From: Comamonadaceae bacterium
GTDB lineage: Bacteria; Pseudomonadota; Gammaproteobacteria; Burkholderiales; Burkholderiaceae_C
Direction: 5' to 3'
Assembly: GCA_947454955.1 (NCBI GenBank)
Contig: CANGLW010000020.1
Location: 1-47,290 of the forward strand
Length of the DNA stretch: 47,290 nucleotides
Shown: positions 1 through 10,684 of the stretch, in pieces
Numbering within the stretch: position 1 is the stretch's first letter
Layout of the letters: each line of letters begins with the position of its first letter
The notes under the pieces: generated by a model
The model's database searches: none
Told to the model about the DNA's origin: nothing
The model's input: only the letters and a program-made list of their open reading frames with translations
Position numbers and translations under genes: made by a program

Positions 1-2097
1 CGTAAAAAGCAAGAGCAGGTCAGCGATGTGGAAGCGCTCATCAAAGACCTGAGCGAGCTCAATGTGGGCGACCCGGTGGTGCACAGCGCGCACGGCATTG
101 GGCGCTACCGCGGCCTCATCAACATGGATGTGGGGCAACTGGGTGCTGATGGCGAGCCCGAAAAGCAAGAGTTTTTGCACCTGGAATACGCCGACCAGGC
201 CACGCTGTATGTGCCGGTGAGCCAGCTGCAAATGATCAGCCGCTACACCGGCGTGAGCGCTGATGAAGCGCCCCTGCACAAACTCGGCTCGGGCCAATGG
301 GAAAAAGCCAAGCGCCGCGCGGCTGAGCAAATCCGCGATGCCGCTGCCGAGCTGCTCAACATCTACGCCCGCCGCGCTGCGCGTGAGGGACACCCGTTCC
401 GCTACTCGCCCAAAGACTACGAGGTGTTTGCCAACGACTTCGGCTTTGAAGAAACCGCCGACCAAAAGGCCGCCATCCACGCGGTCATTCAAGACATGAT
501 CAGCCCGCAACCCATGGACCGCTTGGTGTGTGGCGATGTGGGTTTTGGCAAAACCGAGGTGGCCTTGCGCGCAGCCTTCGTGGCAGTGACTGGCGGTAAG
601 CAAGTGGCGTTTTTGGCGCCCACCACGCTACTTGCCGAGCAGCATTACCAAACGCTGATTGACCGCTTTGGCAAATGGCCGGTGAAGGTGGCGGAGATGA
701 GCCGCTTTCGCTCCGGCAAAGAAATCACCGCGGCCATGAAAGGCATTGCCGACGGCACGGTCGACATTGTGGTGGGCACCCACAAGTTGCTCAGCCCCAA
801 CACGCAGTTCAAAAATTTAGGCCTGCTCATCATCGACGAAGAGCACCGCTTTGGCGTGCGCCACAAAGAGGCCATGAAGGCCCTGCGCGCTGAGGTGGAT
901 GTGCTCACGCTCACTGCCACGCCCATCCCCCGCACGCTGGGCATGGCCCTGGAAGGCCTGCGCGATTTGAGCGTGATTGCCACCGCGCCGCAACGCCGCT
1001 TGGCCATCAAAACCTTTGTGCGCACCGAAGGCAATGGCGTGATCCGCGAGGCCGTGCTGCGTGAGCTCAAACGCGGCGGGCAGGTGTACTTTTTGCACAA
1101 CGAGGTGGAGACGATCGAGAACCGCCGCGCCAAGTTGGAAGAGCTGTTGCCCGAGGCGCGCATTGCGGTGGCCCACGGCCAAATGCCTGAGCGCCAACTC
1201 GAGGCGGTGATGCGCGACTTTGTGGCCCAGCGCAGCAATGTGCTCTTGTGCTCCACCATCATCGAGACCGGCATTGACGTGCCCAGTGCCAACACGATTG
1301 TGATGAGCCGCGCCGACAAGTTCGGCCTGGCGCAGCTGCACCAACTGCGCGGACGTGTGGGCCGCAGCCACCACCAAGCCTACGCCTACCTGATGGTGCC
1401 CGACCTGGAAGGCCTGACCAAACAAGCCGCGCAGCGCCTGGAAGCCATTCAGCAAATGGAAGAGCTGGGCTCAGGCTTCTATTTGGCCATGCACGACCTG
1501 GAAATCCGCGGCGCGGGCGAGGTGCTGGGCGAGAACCAAAGCGGCAACATGCTCGAGGTCGGTTTTCAGCTTTACAACGAGATGCTCAGTGAAGCGGTGC
1601 GCAGCCTCAAAGAAGGCAAAGAGCCCGATTTGCTCAGCCCGCTCAACGTGACCACCGACATCAACCTGCACGCCCCCGCCCTGCTGCCCAACGACTACTG
1701 CGGCGATGTGCACATGCGCCTGAGCTTTTACAAAAAGTTGGCCACTGCGAAAAACACCGACCAGATCGATGCGCTGATGGAAGAAATTGTGGACCGCTTC
1801 GGCAAGCTGCCCGACCAGGCCCGCAACCTGATTGATGTGCACCGCCTGCGCGTGATCGCCAAGCCCTACGGCGTGGTGAAGGTGGACGCAGCACCGCACC
1901 TCATCACCATCACCTTCCGCAAAGACGCGCCGATTGATGCGATGAGCGTGATTGCCTTGATCCAGAAGAACAAGCACATCAAATTGGCGGGTAACGAGAA
2001 GCTGCGCATTGAGCGCGAGCTGCCCGACCCCAAAGCCCGCGCCCAGATGGTGCGCGATGTGCTGCGCAGCTTGGGGCAGGTCAAAGAAGTGGCTTGA
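1..2097 (+). CDS. mfd: Transcription-repair coupling factor Mfd, 3' part
   Basis: Mfd is the DNA translocase that removes stalled RNA polymerase and recruits UvrA to template-strand damage. The reading frame is open from base 1, so the gene starts outside the window; about 698 C-terminal residues are present of a family length near 1150. Seen in order: the CarD/RID-like RNA polymerase contact region (about residues 22-80 of the fragment, with VGDPVVHSAHGIGRY), helicase motif I GDVGFGKTE (about 178-186), the DEEH box (about 279-282) with HRFG, motif III TATPIPRTL, the RecG-like QLRGRVGR motif, and the C-terminal TRCF domain over roughly the last 150 residues. The UvrB-like N-terminal part is missing only because of the window edge. 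serB follows 40 bp downstream on the same strand. Identification is certain. Confidence 0.97.
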   Translation, partial: RKKQEQVSDVEALIKDLSELNVGDPVVHSAHGIGRYRGLINMDVGQLGADGEPEKQEFLHLEYADQATLYVPVSQLQMISRYTGVSADEAPLHKLGSGQWEKAKRRAAEQIRDAAAELLNIYARRAAREGHPFRYSPKDYEVFANDFGFEETADQKAAIHAVIQDMISPQPMDRLVCGDVGFGKTEVALRAAFVAVTGGKQVAFLAPTTLLAEQHYQTLIDRFGKWPVKVAEMSRFRSGKEITAAMKGIADGTVDIVVGTHKLLSPNTQFKNLGLLIIDEEHRFGVRHKEAMKALRAEVDVLTLTATPIPRTLGMALEGLRDLSVIATAPQRRLAIKTFVRTEGNGVIREAVLRELKRGGQVYFLHNEVETIENRRAKLEELLPEARIAVAHGQMPERQLEAVMRDFVAQRSNVLLCSTIIETGIDVPSANTIVMSRADKFGLAQLHQLRGRVGRSHHQAYAYLMVPDLEGLTKQAAQRLEAIQQMEELGSGFYLAMHDLEIRGAGEVLGENQSGNMLEVGFQLYNEMLSEAVRSLKEGKEPDLLSPLNVTTDINLHAPALLPNDYCGDVHMRLSFYKKLATAKNTDQIDALMEEIVDRFGKLPDQARNLIDVHRLRVIAKPYGVVKVDAAPHLITITFRKDAPIDAMSVIALIQKNKHIKLAGNEKLRIERELPDPKARAQMVRDVLRSLGQVKEVA

Positions 2098-2137
2098 GCC
2101 TCACGTGTAAAAATTCAAACCATCAAAAAATTTCAGC

Positions 2138-2854
2138 ATGGCTACACAAGAAATCTCTCCCGGCCTGGTGGTGCAAAACCTGCCCCCTGCTTTGCGATTG
2201 AGCGACTACAAGCTCATCGCGTTTGACATGGACTCCACGCTCATCAACATCGAGTGTGTGGACGAGATTGCCGATGCGGTGGACCGCAAGGTGGAGGTGG
2301 CCGCCATCACCGAGGCGGCGATGCGCGGCGAGATCACCGACTTCAAAGACAGCCTGCGACGCCGCGTGGCCCTGCTCAAAGGCGTGACGGTGGCCGACAT
2401 GGAGCGCGTCTACGCTGAGCGCTTGAAACTGAACCCTGGCGCTATGGAATTGGTAGCGGCCTGCAAAAGTGTGGGCATGCAGGTGTTGCTGGTCAGTGGC
2501 GGTTTCACGTTTTTTGCCGACCGGGTGCAAGCGCGTTTGGGCATTGATGTGGTGCGCGCCAATGTGCTGGCCATTGAAAACGGCGCGCTCACCGGCGGCC
2601 TGGTGGATCAACCCTGGGGCGACATTTGCGACGGCGAGCAAAAGCGCCTGACCCTATTGGAAATGTGCAGCAAGCTGGGTATTTCGCCCTCACAAGCGAT
2701 TGCCATGGGCGACGGTGCCAACGACCTGCCGATGATGGGAGAGGCTGGCTTGTCAGTGGCGTACCACGCCAAGCCCAAGGTGCGTGAGCAGGCGCAGGTG
2801 GCGATCAACACCGGTGGCTTGGATCGCTTGTTGGAAGTCTTGTCGCAAGACTGA
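2138..2854 (+). CDS. serB: Phosphoserine phosphatase SerB
   Basis: SerB hydrolyses O-phosphoserine to serine, the last step of serine synthesis in the cytoplasm. The 238-residue protein is a HAD-superfamily phosphatase. Motif I is FDMDST with the nucleophile Asp30 and the acid/base Asp32, motif II is LVSGGFT, and the metal-binding motif is GDGANDLPMM. It is shorter than the E. coli enzyme (about 320 residues) and lacks room for an N-terminal ACT-like regulatory domain, as is usual in this bacterial group. The ATG start has no clear ribosome binding site; the 40 bp upstream is A-rich. It is convergent with rlmB, with only 2 bp between the two stop codons. Confidence 0.95.
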   Translation: MATQEISPGLVVQNLPPALRLSDYKLIAFDMDSTLINIECVDEIADAVDRKVEVAAITEAAMRGEITDFKDSLRRRVALLKGVTVADMERVYAERLKLNPGAMELVAACKSVGMQVLLVSGGFTFFADRVQARLGIDVVRANVLAIENGALTGGLVDQPWGDICDGEQKRLTLLEMCSKLGISPSQAIAMGDGANDLPMMGEAGLSVAYHAKPKVREQAQVAINTGGLDRLLEVLSQD

Positions 2855-2856
2855 CA

Positions 2857-3591
2857 TCAACCGCGCTGACGCAGCGCCTCGTACAGGCACACGCCGCTGG
2901 CCACCGACACATTCAGGCTTTCCACCGCGCCCTTCATGGGGATGCTGACCAACTCGTCGCAGGTTTTGCGTGTGAGTTGCCGCATGCCCTGCCCCTCGGC
3001 CCCCAAAATCAGCGCCACTGGGGCTTTGAGGTCCACCTGGTACACGGTTTTGGGCGCGTCGTCACTGGTGCCGATGCACCAGATGTTGCGCTCTTTCAAC
3101 TCGCCCAAGGTGCGCGCCAAGTTGGTCACCATGAAGTAAGGCATGGTCTCGGCTGCACCGCTGGCCACTTTGGCCACCGTGGCGTTGATGCCCACCGCGT
3201 GGTCTTTGGGGGCGATGACCGCGTGCGCGCCCGCGCCATCGGCCACACGCAAACAGGCGCCCAGGTTGTGCGGGTCGGTCACGCCGTCGAGCACCAGCAG
3301 CAAAGGCGGCTCTGAAATGCTGTCGAGCAAATCATCGAGCGAATGCACCTGAGAGATCTCTTGCACCCGCGCAGCCACACCCTGGTGACCGTGGCTACCG
3401 CTGAGCTTGGACAGGCGCAGGCCATCGGCCTCGATCAGGCGAACGCCTGCCTCTTTGACCTTGTCGATGAATTGACGCATGCGCGCATCACGGCGCGTGG
3501 GCTCGAAATAAATCTCGATGATGGAGGCCGGCGCGGTTTTCAGGCGCACGCCCACGGCGTGAAAGCCAAACAGAACTTTTGGGGATGACAT
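2857..3591 (-). CDS. rlmB: 23S rRNA (guanosine-2'-O-)-methyltransferase RlmB
   Basis: This is a SpoU/TrmH (SPOUT) family 2'-O-ribose methyltransferase that matches RlmB, which methylates G2251 in the peptidyltransferase region of 23S rRNA. The 244 residues show an N-terminal substrate-binding part (VLFGFHAVGVRL) and a C-terminal SPOUT knot with the family motifs LVLDGVTDPHNLGACLR, LILGAEGQGMR and IPMKGAVESLNVSVASG. Length fits RlmB (about 245). The ATG start lies 10 bp after the stop of the upstream ABC ATPase gene on the same strand, so the two are probably co-transcribed. The closely related tRNA methyltransferase TrmH is the alternative, but the N-terminal domain and length favour RlmB. 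Confidence 0.93.
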   Translation of the reverse strand: MSSPKVLFGFHAVGVRLKTAPASIIEIYFEPTRRDARMRQFIDKVKEAGVRLIEADGLRLSKLSGSHGHQGVAARVQEISQVHSLDDLLDSISEPPLLLVLDGVTDPHNLGACLRVADGAGAHAVIAPKDHAVGINATVAKVASGAAETMPYFMVTNLARTLGELKERNIWCIGTSDDAPKTVYQVDLKAPVALILGAEGQGMRQLTRKTCDELVSIPMKGAVESLNVSVASGVCLYEALRQRG

Positions 3592-3601
3592 CCCTGGATT
3601 A

Positions 3602-4300
3602 TCAGGCCTGCGGTACTGGGCGCCCCGTGTCGTTCACCAGGCGCCCGGCTTCGATGGTGAGCTTGCGCTCGCAGCGCGCGGCAATGGCGGCATCGTGCGT
3701 CACCAACACCAGGGTGGTGCCCAGCTCGCGGTTGAGCGCAAACATCAGCTCCATCACCTTTTCGCCGGTGGCAAAGTCCAGGCTGCCGGTGGGCTCGTCG
3801 GCCAACAGAACCGCTGGTTGCATCACAAAGGCCCGCGCCAGGGCCACGCGTTGCTGCTCGCCCCCGCTCATCACCTTGGGGTAGTGCTTCAAGCGTTGGG
3901 CCAGGCCCACGCGCTCGAGCATCTCGCCAGCCTTTTGCCGCGCGTGAGGCAAGCCTAACAACTCCAGCGGCAGCATGACGTTTTCCAGCGCGGTGAGGTT
4001 GCCCAGCAGCTGAAAACTTTGGAACACAAAGCCCACTTTTTGCGCACGCAGCGCCGCACGCGCGTCTTCGTCCAGCGCAAACAGGTCTTGGCCGTCTAAA
4101 AACACGGTGCCGCGGCTGGGTGTATCAAGACCTGCCAAGATGCTCAAGAGCGTGCTTTTTCCCGAACCGGAGGCGCCCACAATCGCGGCGGTTTCCTTCA
4201 ATGACAAAGAGAAATCGATATCGCTGAGAATATCGAGTGTGCCGGTCGCATCGGTCACGGATTTACCGACGTGCGACACGGAAATGATGGGATGGGGCAT
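3602..4300 (-). CDS. ABC transporter ATP-binding protein, LolD/YbbA type
   Basis: This is a 232-residue ATP-binding subunit of the MacB/LolD/YbbA class, which powers extraction or export of lipophilic substrates at the inner membrane. It shows Walker A GASGSGKST (residues about 42-50), a Q-loop FVFQSFQLL, signature MSGGEQQRVALARAF, Walker B VLLADEPTGSLD and a switch His in VTHD. The start was set at MPHPIISV because the open frame upstream of it runs antisense through tesA. Its ATG overlaps the tesA start on the other strand (bases CATG, 4298-4301). Divergent tesA plus this ATPase is the E. coli tesA-ybbA arrangement. The FtsX-like permease that follows ybbA in E. coli is absent here; rlmB takes its place, so the membrane partner must be elsewhere. 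Confidence 0.9.
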   Translation of the reverse strand: MPHPIISVSHVGKSVTDATGTLDILSDIDFSLSLKETAAIVGASGSGKSTLLSILAGLDTPSRGTVFLDGQDLFALDEDARAALRAQKVGFVFQSFQLLGNLTALENVMLPLELLGLPHARQKAGEMLERVGLAQRLKHYPKVMSGGEQQRVALARAFVMQPAVLLADEPTGSLDFATGEKVMELMFALNRELGTTLVLVTHDAAIAARCERKLTIEAGRLVNDTGRPVPQA

Positions 4301-4925
4301 GCGTTTGTTCAAGGTTTTCCAACACTTTATCTCAGCCACCTTGCTGGTGTTGCTGGCGGGGTTATGCCTGAGCGCCCAAGCCGCAGGCCGCACGGTCTTG
4401 GTGGTGGGCGACTCCCTCAGCGCGGAATACGGCTTGGCCCGTGGCACAGGCTGGGTGGCCCTGCTGGAACAACGCCTCAGCGCCCAAAACATCAAGGTGG
4501 TCAATGCCAGCATCAGCGGTGAAACCACCTCAGGTGGCGCCACGCGCATAGGCGCTTTGCTGCAGCAGCACCAACCCAGCCATGTGGTGATTGAGCTTGG
4601 CGGTAATGATGCCCTGCGAGGCTTGCCGCTCAAGGCCACGCATGAGAATTTGTTGCGCATGGTCAAGGCGGCCAAAGCCGCGGGCGCCAAAGTGCTGCTG
4701 GTGGGCATGCAGGTGCCGCCCAACTACGGCAAAGACTACACCGCGCAGTTCTCGAGCATGTTTGTTGAAGTGGCACGCGCTGAAAAAACCGGCCTGGTGC
4801 CGTTTTTCTTGAAAGGCGTGGCGGAGAATGAGGCCTTGTTCCAGGCCGACCGCATCCACCCCAACGCCCAAGCGCAGCCCACCATGTTGGGTCATGTGTG
4901 GCCCGAATTGAAGAAATTGTTATGA
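4299..4925 (+). CDS. tesA: Periplasmic SGNH esterase / acyl-CoA thioesterase TesA
   Basis: TesA is a multifunctional periplasmic lysophospholipase, thioesterase and arylesterase. The 208-residue protein begins with a signal peptide (MRLFKVFQHF then a hydrophobic core, probable cleavage after AQA near residue 28). It has the SGNH blocks GDSL with nucleophile Ser39, SGETTSGG, GGND with Asn103, and DRIHP with catalytic Asp184 and His187. Two in-frame ATGs lie 15 and 12 bp upstream (4284, 4287), but 4299 gives the best signal peptide. The gene ends in an ATGA overlap with mnmH, so the two are translationally coupled. It is divergent from the ABC ATPase gene, with overlapping start codons. Confidence 0.92.
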   Translation: MRLFKVFQHFISATLLVLLAGLCLSAQAAGRTVLVVGDSLSAEYGLARGTGWVALLEQRLSAQNIKVVNASISGETTSGGATRIGALLQQHQPSHVVIELGGNDALRGLPLKATHENLLRMVKAAKAAGAKVLLVGMQVPPNYGKDYTAQFSSMFVEVARAEKTGLVPFFLKGVAENEALFQADRIHPNAQAQPTMLGHVWPELKKLL

Positions 4926-5983
4926 GCCTCAAAACCATCAGCGCCGAAGAGGCCCTGCAAGACCTGGCGCGGTTTGATGCCATCATCGACGCGCGCAGTG
5001 AAGACGAGTACGCGCTGGACCACCTGCCTGGCGCCCTGAATTGGCCCACCCTGAACAACCAGGAACGCCACGAGATCGGCACGATGTACGTACAGGTCAA
5101 CGCTTTTGAGGCGAAAAAGCGCGGCGCAGCCATGGCCGCTGCCAACATTGCGCAGCACATCAACGCGCATGTGATTGACAAACCCAAAGACTGGAAGCCT
5201 CTGGCCTATTGCTGGCGCGGTGGCAAGCGCAGCGGTTCGCTGAGCTTGGTGCTGGGCCAAATTGGCTTCAACGTCACCCTGCTGGAGGGCGGGTACAAAG
5301 CCTTTCGCGCGGCGGTGCTGCAAGACATTCCGCGCCTGGCGCAAGCCATCACTTGGCGGGTGGTGTGCGGTACCACCGGCTCGGGCAAAACGCGCTTGCT
5401 GCACGCACTTTCGCAGGCGGGCGCGCAGGTGCTGGACCTCGAAGCCCTGGCCTGCCACCGCAGCTCGGTGCTGGGCGCCCTGCCCGGCCAGCCGCAACCC
5501 AGCCAGAAAAACTTCGACATGCGGGTGTGGCATGCCTTGAAGCAACTCGACCCAACACGGCCGGTGTTTGTGGAAAGCGAAAGCAAAAAAGTGGGCAATG
5601 TGGCCGTGCCTGAGAGCCTCATCAACGCCATGCGTGCCTCACCCTGCATCAATTTGCTGCTATCAGATCAGGAGCGCGTGGCTCTGTTGATGGAAGAGTA
5701 CGATTTTTTTGTGCAGAACACCGACGCGTTTTGCGAACGCTTGGGCGCGCTCATCGAGTTACGCGGACGCGAGGTGGTCAATGGCTGGGTGGCGCAAGTG
5801 GGCAGCGGTCAAATTGCCGCGGTGGTGCAAGACCTGCTCACCCACCACTACGACCCGGTGTACATCCAGTCGATGAAGCGCAACTTCGCGCAGTACGCGC
5901 TAGCGGTTGAGGTCTCGCCTGCGGACCGCACCCCAGCAGCCATGTTGGCTGAGGCTCAGAAGTTGGTGGCGCAGGACACTTAA
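4922..5983 (+). CDS. mnmH: tRNA 2-selenouridine synthase MnmH (SelU)
   Basis: MnmH replaces sulfur by selenium in the wobble 2-thiouridine of certain tRNAs, using selenophosphate. The 353 residues contain an N-terminal rhodanese domain (about 1-135) with the catalytic Cys97 in YCWRGGKRSG, followed by a P-loop domain with GTTGSGKT at about 150-157. Length and the Cys97 position agree with the E. coli enzyme. The ATG start overlaps the tesA stop (ATGA, 4922-4925). The stop codon sits in the first unit of a 12-bp repeat that supplies further in-frame TAA codons downstream. Its presence predicts that selD is elsewhere in the genome. Confidence 0.93.
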   Translation: MSLKTISAEEALQDLARFDAIIDARSEDEYALDHLPGALNWPTLNNQERHEIGTMYVQVNAFEAKKRGAAMAAANIAQHINAHVIDKPKDWKPLAYCWRGGKRSGSLSLVLGQIGFNVTLLEGGYKAFRAAVLQDIPRLAQAITWRVVCGTTGSGKTRLLHALSQAGAQVLDLEALACHRSSVLGALPGQPQPSQKNFDMRVWHALKQLDPTRPVFVESESKKVGNVAVPESLINAMRASPCINLLLSDQERVALLMEEYDFFVQNTDAFCERLGALIELRGREVVNGWVAQVGSGQIAAVVQDLLTHHYDPVYIQSMKRNFAQYALAVEVSPADRTPAAMLAEAQKLVAQDT

Positions 5984-6049
5984 GCTCGTACTTAATCTCG
6001 CAATTAAGCGCGTCAGTAATCCCGCCATGAAGCGCTTGTTTAAGCGCGC
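5978..6049. repeat. Degenerate 12-bp tandem repeat between mnmH and metC-like gene
   Basis: Six consecutive 12-nt units can be read: ACTTAAGCTCGT, ACTTAATCTCGC, AATTAAGCGCGT, CAGTAATCCCGC, CATGAAGCGCTT, GTTTAAGCGCGC. The array begins in the last codon of mnmH and runs over the stop codon of the convergent metC-like gene. In the mnmH frame the core gives TAA at 5981, 5993, 6005, 6017 and 6041 (GAA at 6029). The last units also form an inverted repeat, GCGCTT-gttt-AAGCGC (6032-6047), that may end transcripts from either side, although no T-run follows it. Confidence 0.6.
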
Positions 6050-7218
6050 AAGGCGTGCAGTGCCTGCGCCAAATCAGCCTGCAGGTCGCGCACATCTTCC
6101 AGGCCGATGGCCAAGCGCACAACTGCACCGGGCAGCACACCGGTGGTCATGCCGGGGGTCCGCATGCTGGCGATCTCGTAAGGCACCACCAGGCTGATGG
6201 GTCCACCCCAGCTGTAGCCGATGCGAAAGAGCTTCAAGGCATCGCAAAACGCATCCACCTGCGCGGTGCTGAACGCTGGCTTGAAAACGATGCTGAGCAA
6301 ACCCGCGGCCATGTCGTCTTGACAGACGACTTTCCAGTGCTCATGCCCGGGCGACCCTGGCAAAGCCGGGTGCAACACCTGCGCCACCTCAGGCTGGGTT
6401 GTCAGCCAAGTAGCCAAGCTGCGGCACGCCTGGTCTTGCGCGGCATAGCGCAGCGCGATGCTGGGCAGCGCGCGCAGCACGGCCTCGACGTCGTTGGCGC
6501 CCACCCCCAAGCCCAGCCGCATGTGGGTGAGCTTGAGGCGCAAATGCAAAGCCTCGTTGACTGTGACCACGCTGCCCATCAACACATCACCGCCCCCACT
6601 GGGGTATTTGGTCAGCGCATGGATGGTCAGGTCCACCCCAAACTCAAAGGGCTTGAAGGCCAGACCCGCGCCCCAGGTGTTGTCCAGCGCGGTGGTCACG
6701 CCCTTCTCGCGGCACGCCACTACCAAAGCTGGCAGGTGAGGAAACTCCAGGGTCACCGAGCCCGGCACCTCCAGCCACACCAGCTTGGTGGAGGGGCTGA
6801 GTTTGGCGGCCAGGTCAGCCGCGTCCATGGGGTTGTAGGTGCGGTGGCTGATGCCCCACTGCTTGAGCTCAGCCGCGGCCAAAGACTTGTTCGGTCCGTA
6901 GGCGTTGTCGGGGATCAAGACCTCGTCGCCGGTTTTGAGCAGCGAGAGGCTCACCAGCGCAATGGCCGCCAAACCGCTGGGCACCAACAGGCATTGTTGG
7001 CCGCCCTCTAGGGCGCACAAACGCTCTTCCAGCAGGTAGGTGGTTGGCGTGCCGTGCAGGCCGTAGGTGTAGGCGGTTTTGTCTTTCCACTCGCGCGCGC
7101 GCATGGCCGCCACATGGGGGAAAAACACCGTGCTGGCTTTGAACACGCCGGGCTGCGGCGCCTCAAAGCCATCTGGGGGCAGGTAGGGGTGGTGGATCAG
7201 GCCGGTGATGTCTTGCAT
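6040..7218 (-). CDS. metC: Cystathionine beta-lyase-like PLP enzyme (MetC family)
   Basis: This 392-residue enzyme belongs to the Cys/Met-metabolism PLP family (fold type I). Its probable role is cleavage of cystathionine to homocysteine in methionine synthesis. Visible features are TYGLHGTPT near residues 51-59 (phosphate and neighbouring-subunit contact region), SGLAAIALVSL after it, Asp179 in ALDNTWGAG (binds the pyridine nitrogen), and the Schiff-base Lys204 in HALTKYPSGGGDVLMGS. The SGGGDVLMG version is typical of proteobacterial MetC rather than MetB or MetY, but the exact reaction cannot be fixed from sequence alone. The ATG is preceded 27 bp upstream by the stop of the phosphoribosyltransferase gene, suggesting co-transcription. 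It is convergent with mnmH. Confidence 0.88.
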   Translation of the reverse strand: MQDITGLIHHPYLPPDGFEAPQPGVFKASTVFFPHVAAMRAREWKDKTAYTYGLHGTPTTYLLEERLCALEGGQQCLLVPSGLAAIALVSLSLLKTGDEVLIPDNAYGPNKSLAAAELKQWGISHRTYNPMDAADLAAKLSPSTKLVWLEVPGSVTLEFPHLPALVVACREKGVTTALDNTWGAGLAFKPFEFGVDLTIHALTKYPSGGGDVLMGSVVTVNEALHLRLKLTHMRLGLGVGANDVEAVLRALPSIALRYAAQDQACRSLATWLTTQPEVAQVLHPALPGSPGHEHWKVVCQDDMAAGLLSIVFKPAFSTAQVDAFCDALKLFRIGYSWGGPISLVVPYEIASMRTPGMTTGVLPGAVVRLAIGLEDVRDLQADLAQALHALRA

Positions 7219-7245
7219 GACGTTCAGGCCGGGTGCTTTAACGCT

Positions 7246-7770
7246 TCAGACTTTCCATTTCGCCAGCAGTTGCTCAGGCGTCATGCGGTCGTAGGTCTCA
7301 AAGGGCTGGTGGATCCAAGGGTTGGTGGCCAGGGTCTCCACACTGAAATCGGGAATGAAACTCGACTTGGCCTTGGTCCACAACACCGCACTTTTCAACT
7401 CGGTGATGGCCGGGTACGAGGTGTGCAGCAGGTCAATCACGCGGCCCAGGGTCACGCCCGAATCGGCCAAGTCGTCCACCAAGAGCACTCGCCCAGCAAT
7501 CACGCCCTGGGGTGTGGTGATGTACTTGGCAATGTCCAAAGTGCTTTGCACCGTGCCGCCCTCAGCCCGGTAGGAACTGGTGGACATGATGGCCAGGGGC
7601 TTGTCGAAAATGCGCGAGAGGATGTCACCCGCACGCAAGCCACCACGGGCCAGGCACAAAATCGTGTCGAATTTCCAGCCCGATTGGTGGACCTTGATGG
7701 CGAGTTTTTCAACCAGGTTGTTGTACTCATCGGGGCTCACGTAGTAGTGCTTGCCGTCTTCGGTCAACAT
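7246..7770 (-). CDS. Purine phosphoribosyltransferase, type I PRT fold
   Basis: This 174-residue type I phosphoribosyltransferase probably salvages a purine base (hypoxanthine, guanine or xanthine) with PRPP. The PRPP-binding motif is VLLVDDLADSGVTL (about residues 95-108), and a hood-region ILCLARGGLRAGDILS lies at about 37-52. The start is decided by a good ribosome binding site, AGGAG, 7 nt before the ATG at 7770; the open frame further upstream has no such site. The gene follows purA by 68 bp on the same strand, which fits a purine role. Sequence alone does not separate Gpt from Hpt, so no symbol is given. Confidence 0.85.
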   Translation of the reverse strand: MLTEDGKHYYVSPDEYNNLVEKLAIKVHQSGWKFDTILCLARGGLRAGDILSRIFDKPLAIMSTSSYRAEGGTVQSTLDIAKYITTPQGVIAGRVLLVDDLADSGVTLGRVIDLLHTSYPAITELKSAVLWTKAKSSFIPDFSVETLATNPWIHQPFETYDRMTPEQLLAKWKV

Positions 7771-7820
7771 GGGGTTGCTCCTGGTTTGATAGCTAAATAC
7801 CTTGATTGCGCTTGAGGCTC

Positions 7821-7836
7821 TGGCCTGATCAGACCA
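7821..7836. promoter_or_regulatory. 16-bp near-perfect palindrome between purA and phosphoribosyltransferase gene
   Basis: TGGCCTGATCAGACCA is a palindrome except for one mismatched pair and has no loop, so it looks more like a protein binding site than an RNA hairpin. It lies just after the purA stop and 50 bp before the phosphoribosyltransferase start on the minus strand. It does not resemble the E. coli PurR operator. Function is unknown. Confidence 0.25.
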
Positions 7837-7838
7837 CA

Positions 7839-10381
<2,543 letters not shown>

Positions 10382-10415
10382 GAGAAAAGCTCAGAGCTGT
10401 TAAAAACGAGATTTT

Positions 10416-10434
10416 ACCGGTCTGCGAGACCGGT
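10416..10434 (-). promoter_or_regulatory. Perfect 8-bp hairpin upstream of hisZ
   Basis: ACCGGTCT-GCG-AGACCGGT is a perfect inverted repeat in the 110-bp gap between the DUF2065 gene and hisZ. On the minus strand it is followed by AAAATCTCGTTTTT, a T-run set back about 8 nt. It could be a partial terminator or attenuator that lowers transcription from hflKC into hisZ-purA. The distance of the T-run from the stem makes full termination doubtful. Confidence 0.4.
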
Positions 10435-10491
10435 TCTGGCGCTGCCAGCCTCGATCACGCAGAAATTTGCGCCTGCGGGGCTGTTCAGTGC

Positions 10492-10677
10492 TCAGATCAG
10501 CCACATGAGCAGCAGGCCCAGGCCGATGCTGCACAAGCCAAAAAAGCGGATTTGCCCATCGCCCAATTGCAGAATTTGCGCGAAGAGCTTGCGCCACCCT
10601 GCTGGTGAGATGAAGGGGTACAAGCCCTCGAGCACCAGCATCAGGGCCAAGGCGCCCCAGAAAAGATCACTGTCCAC
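10492..10677 (-). CDS. DUF2065 (YjeT-like) small inner-membrane protein
   Basis: This is a 61-residue protein with two predicted membrane segments, one at about residues 6-22 (LFWGALALMLVLEGLYPF) and one at about 46-61 (FGLCSIGLGLLLMWLI), joined by a short polar loop with GWRKLFAQI. Length, the EGLYPF and GWRK elements, and the position right after hflC match the DUF2065/YjeT family, whose function is not known. The start is GTG, 7 nt after the hflC stop. The conserved placement suggests a link with the HflKC membrane complex, which is an inference from context only. Confidence 0.85.
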   Translation of the reverse strand: MDSDLFWGALALMLVLEGLYPFISPAGWRKLFAQILQLGDGQIRFFGLCSIGLGLLLMWLI

Positions 10678-10684
10678 GTAAGAC

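Noticed and set aside
3602..4723. Extension of the ABC ATPase to 373 residues
   Set aside because: The extra 141 residues are the antisense of tesA and contain no ABC sequence.
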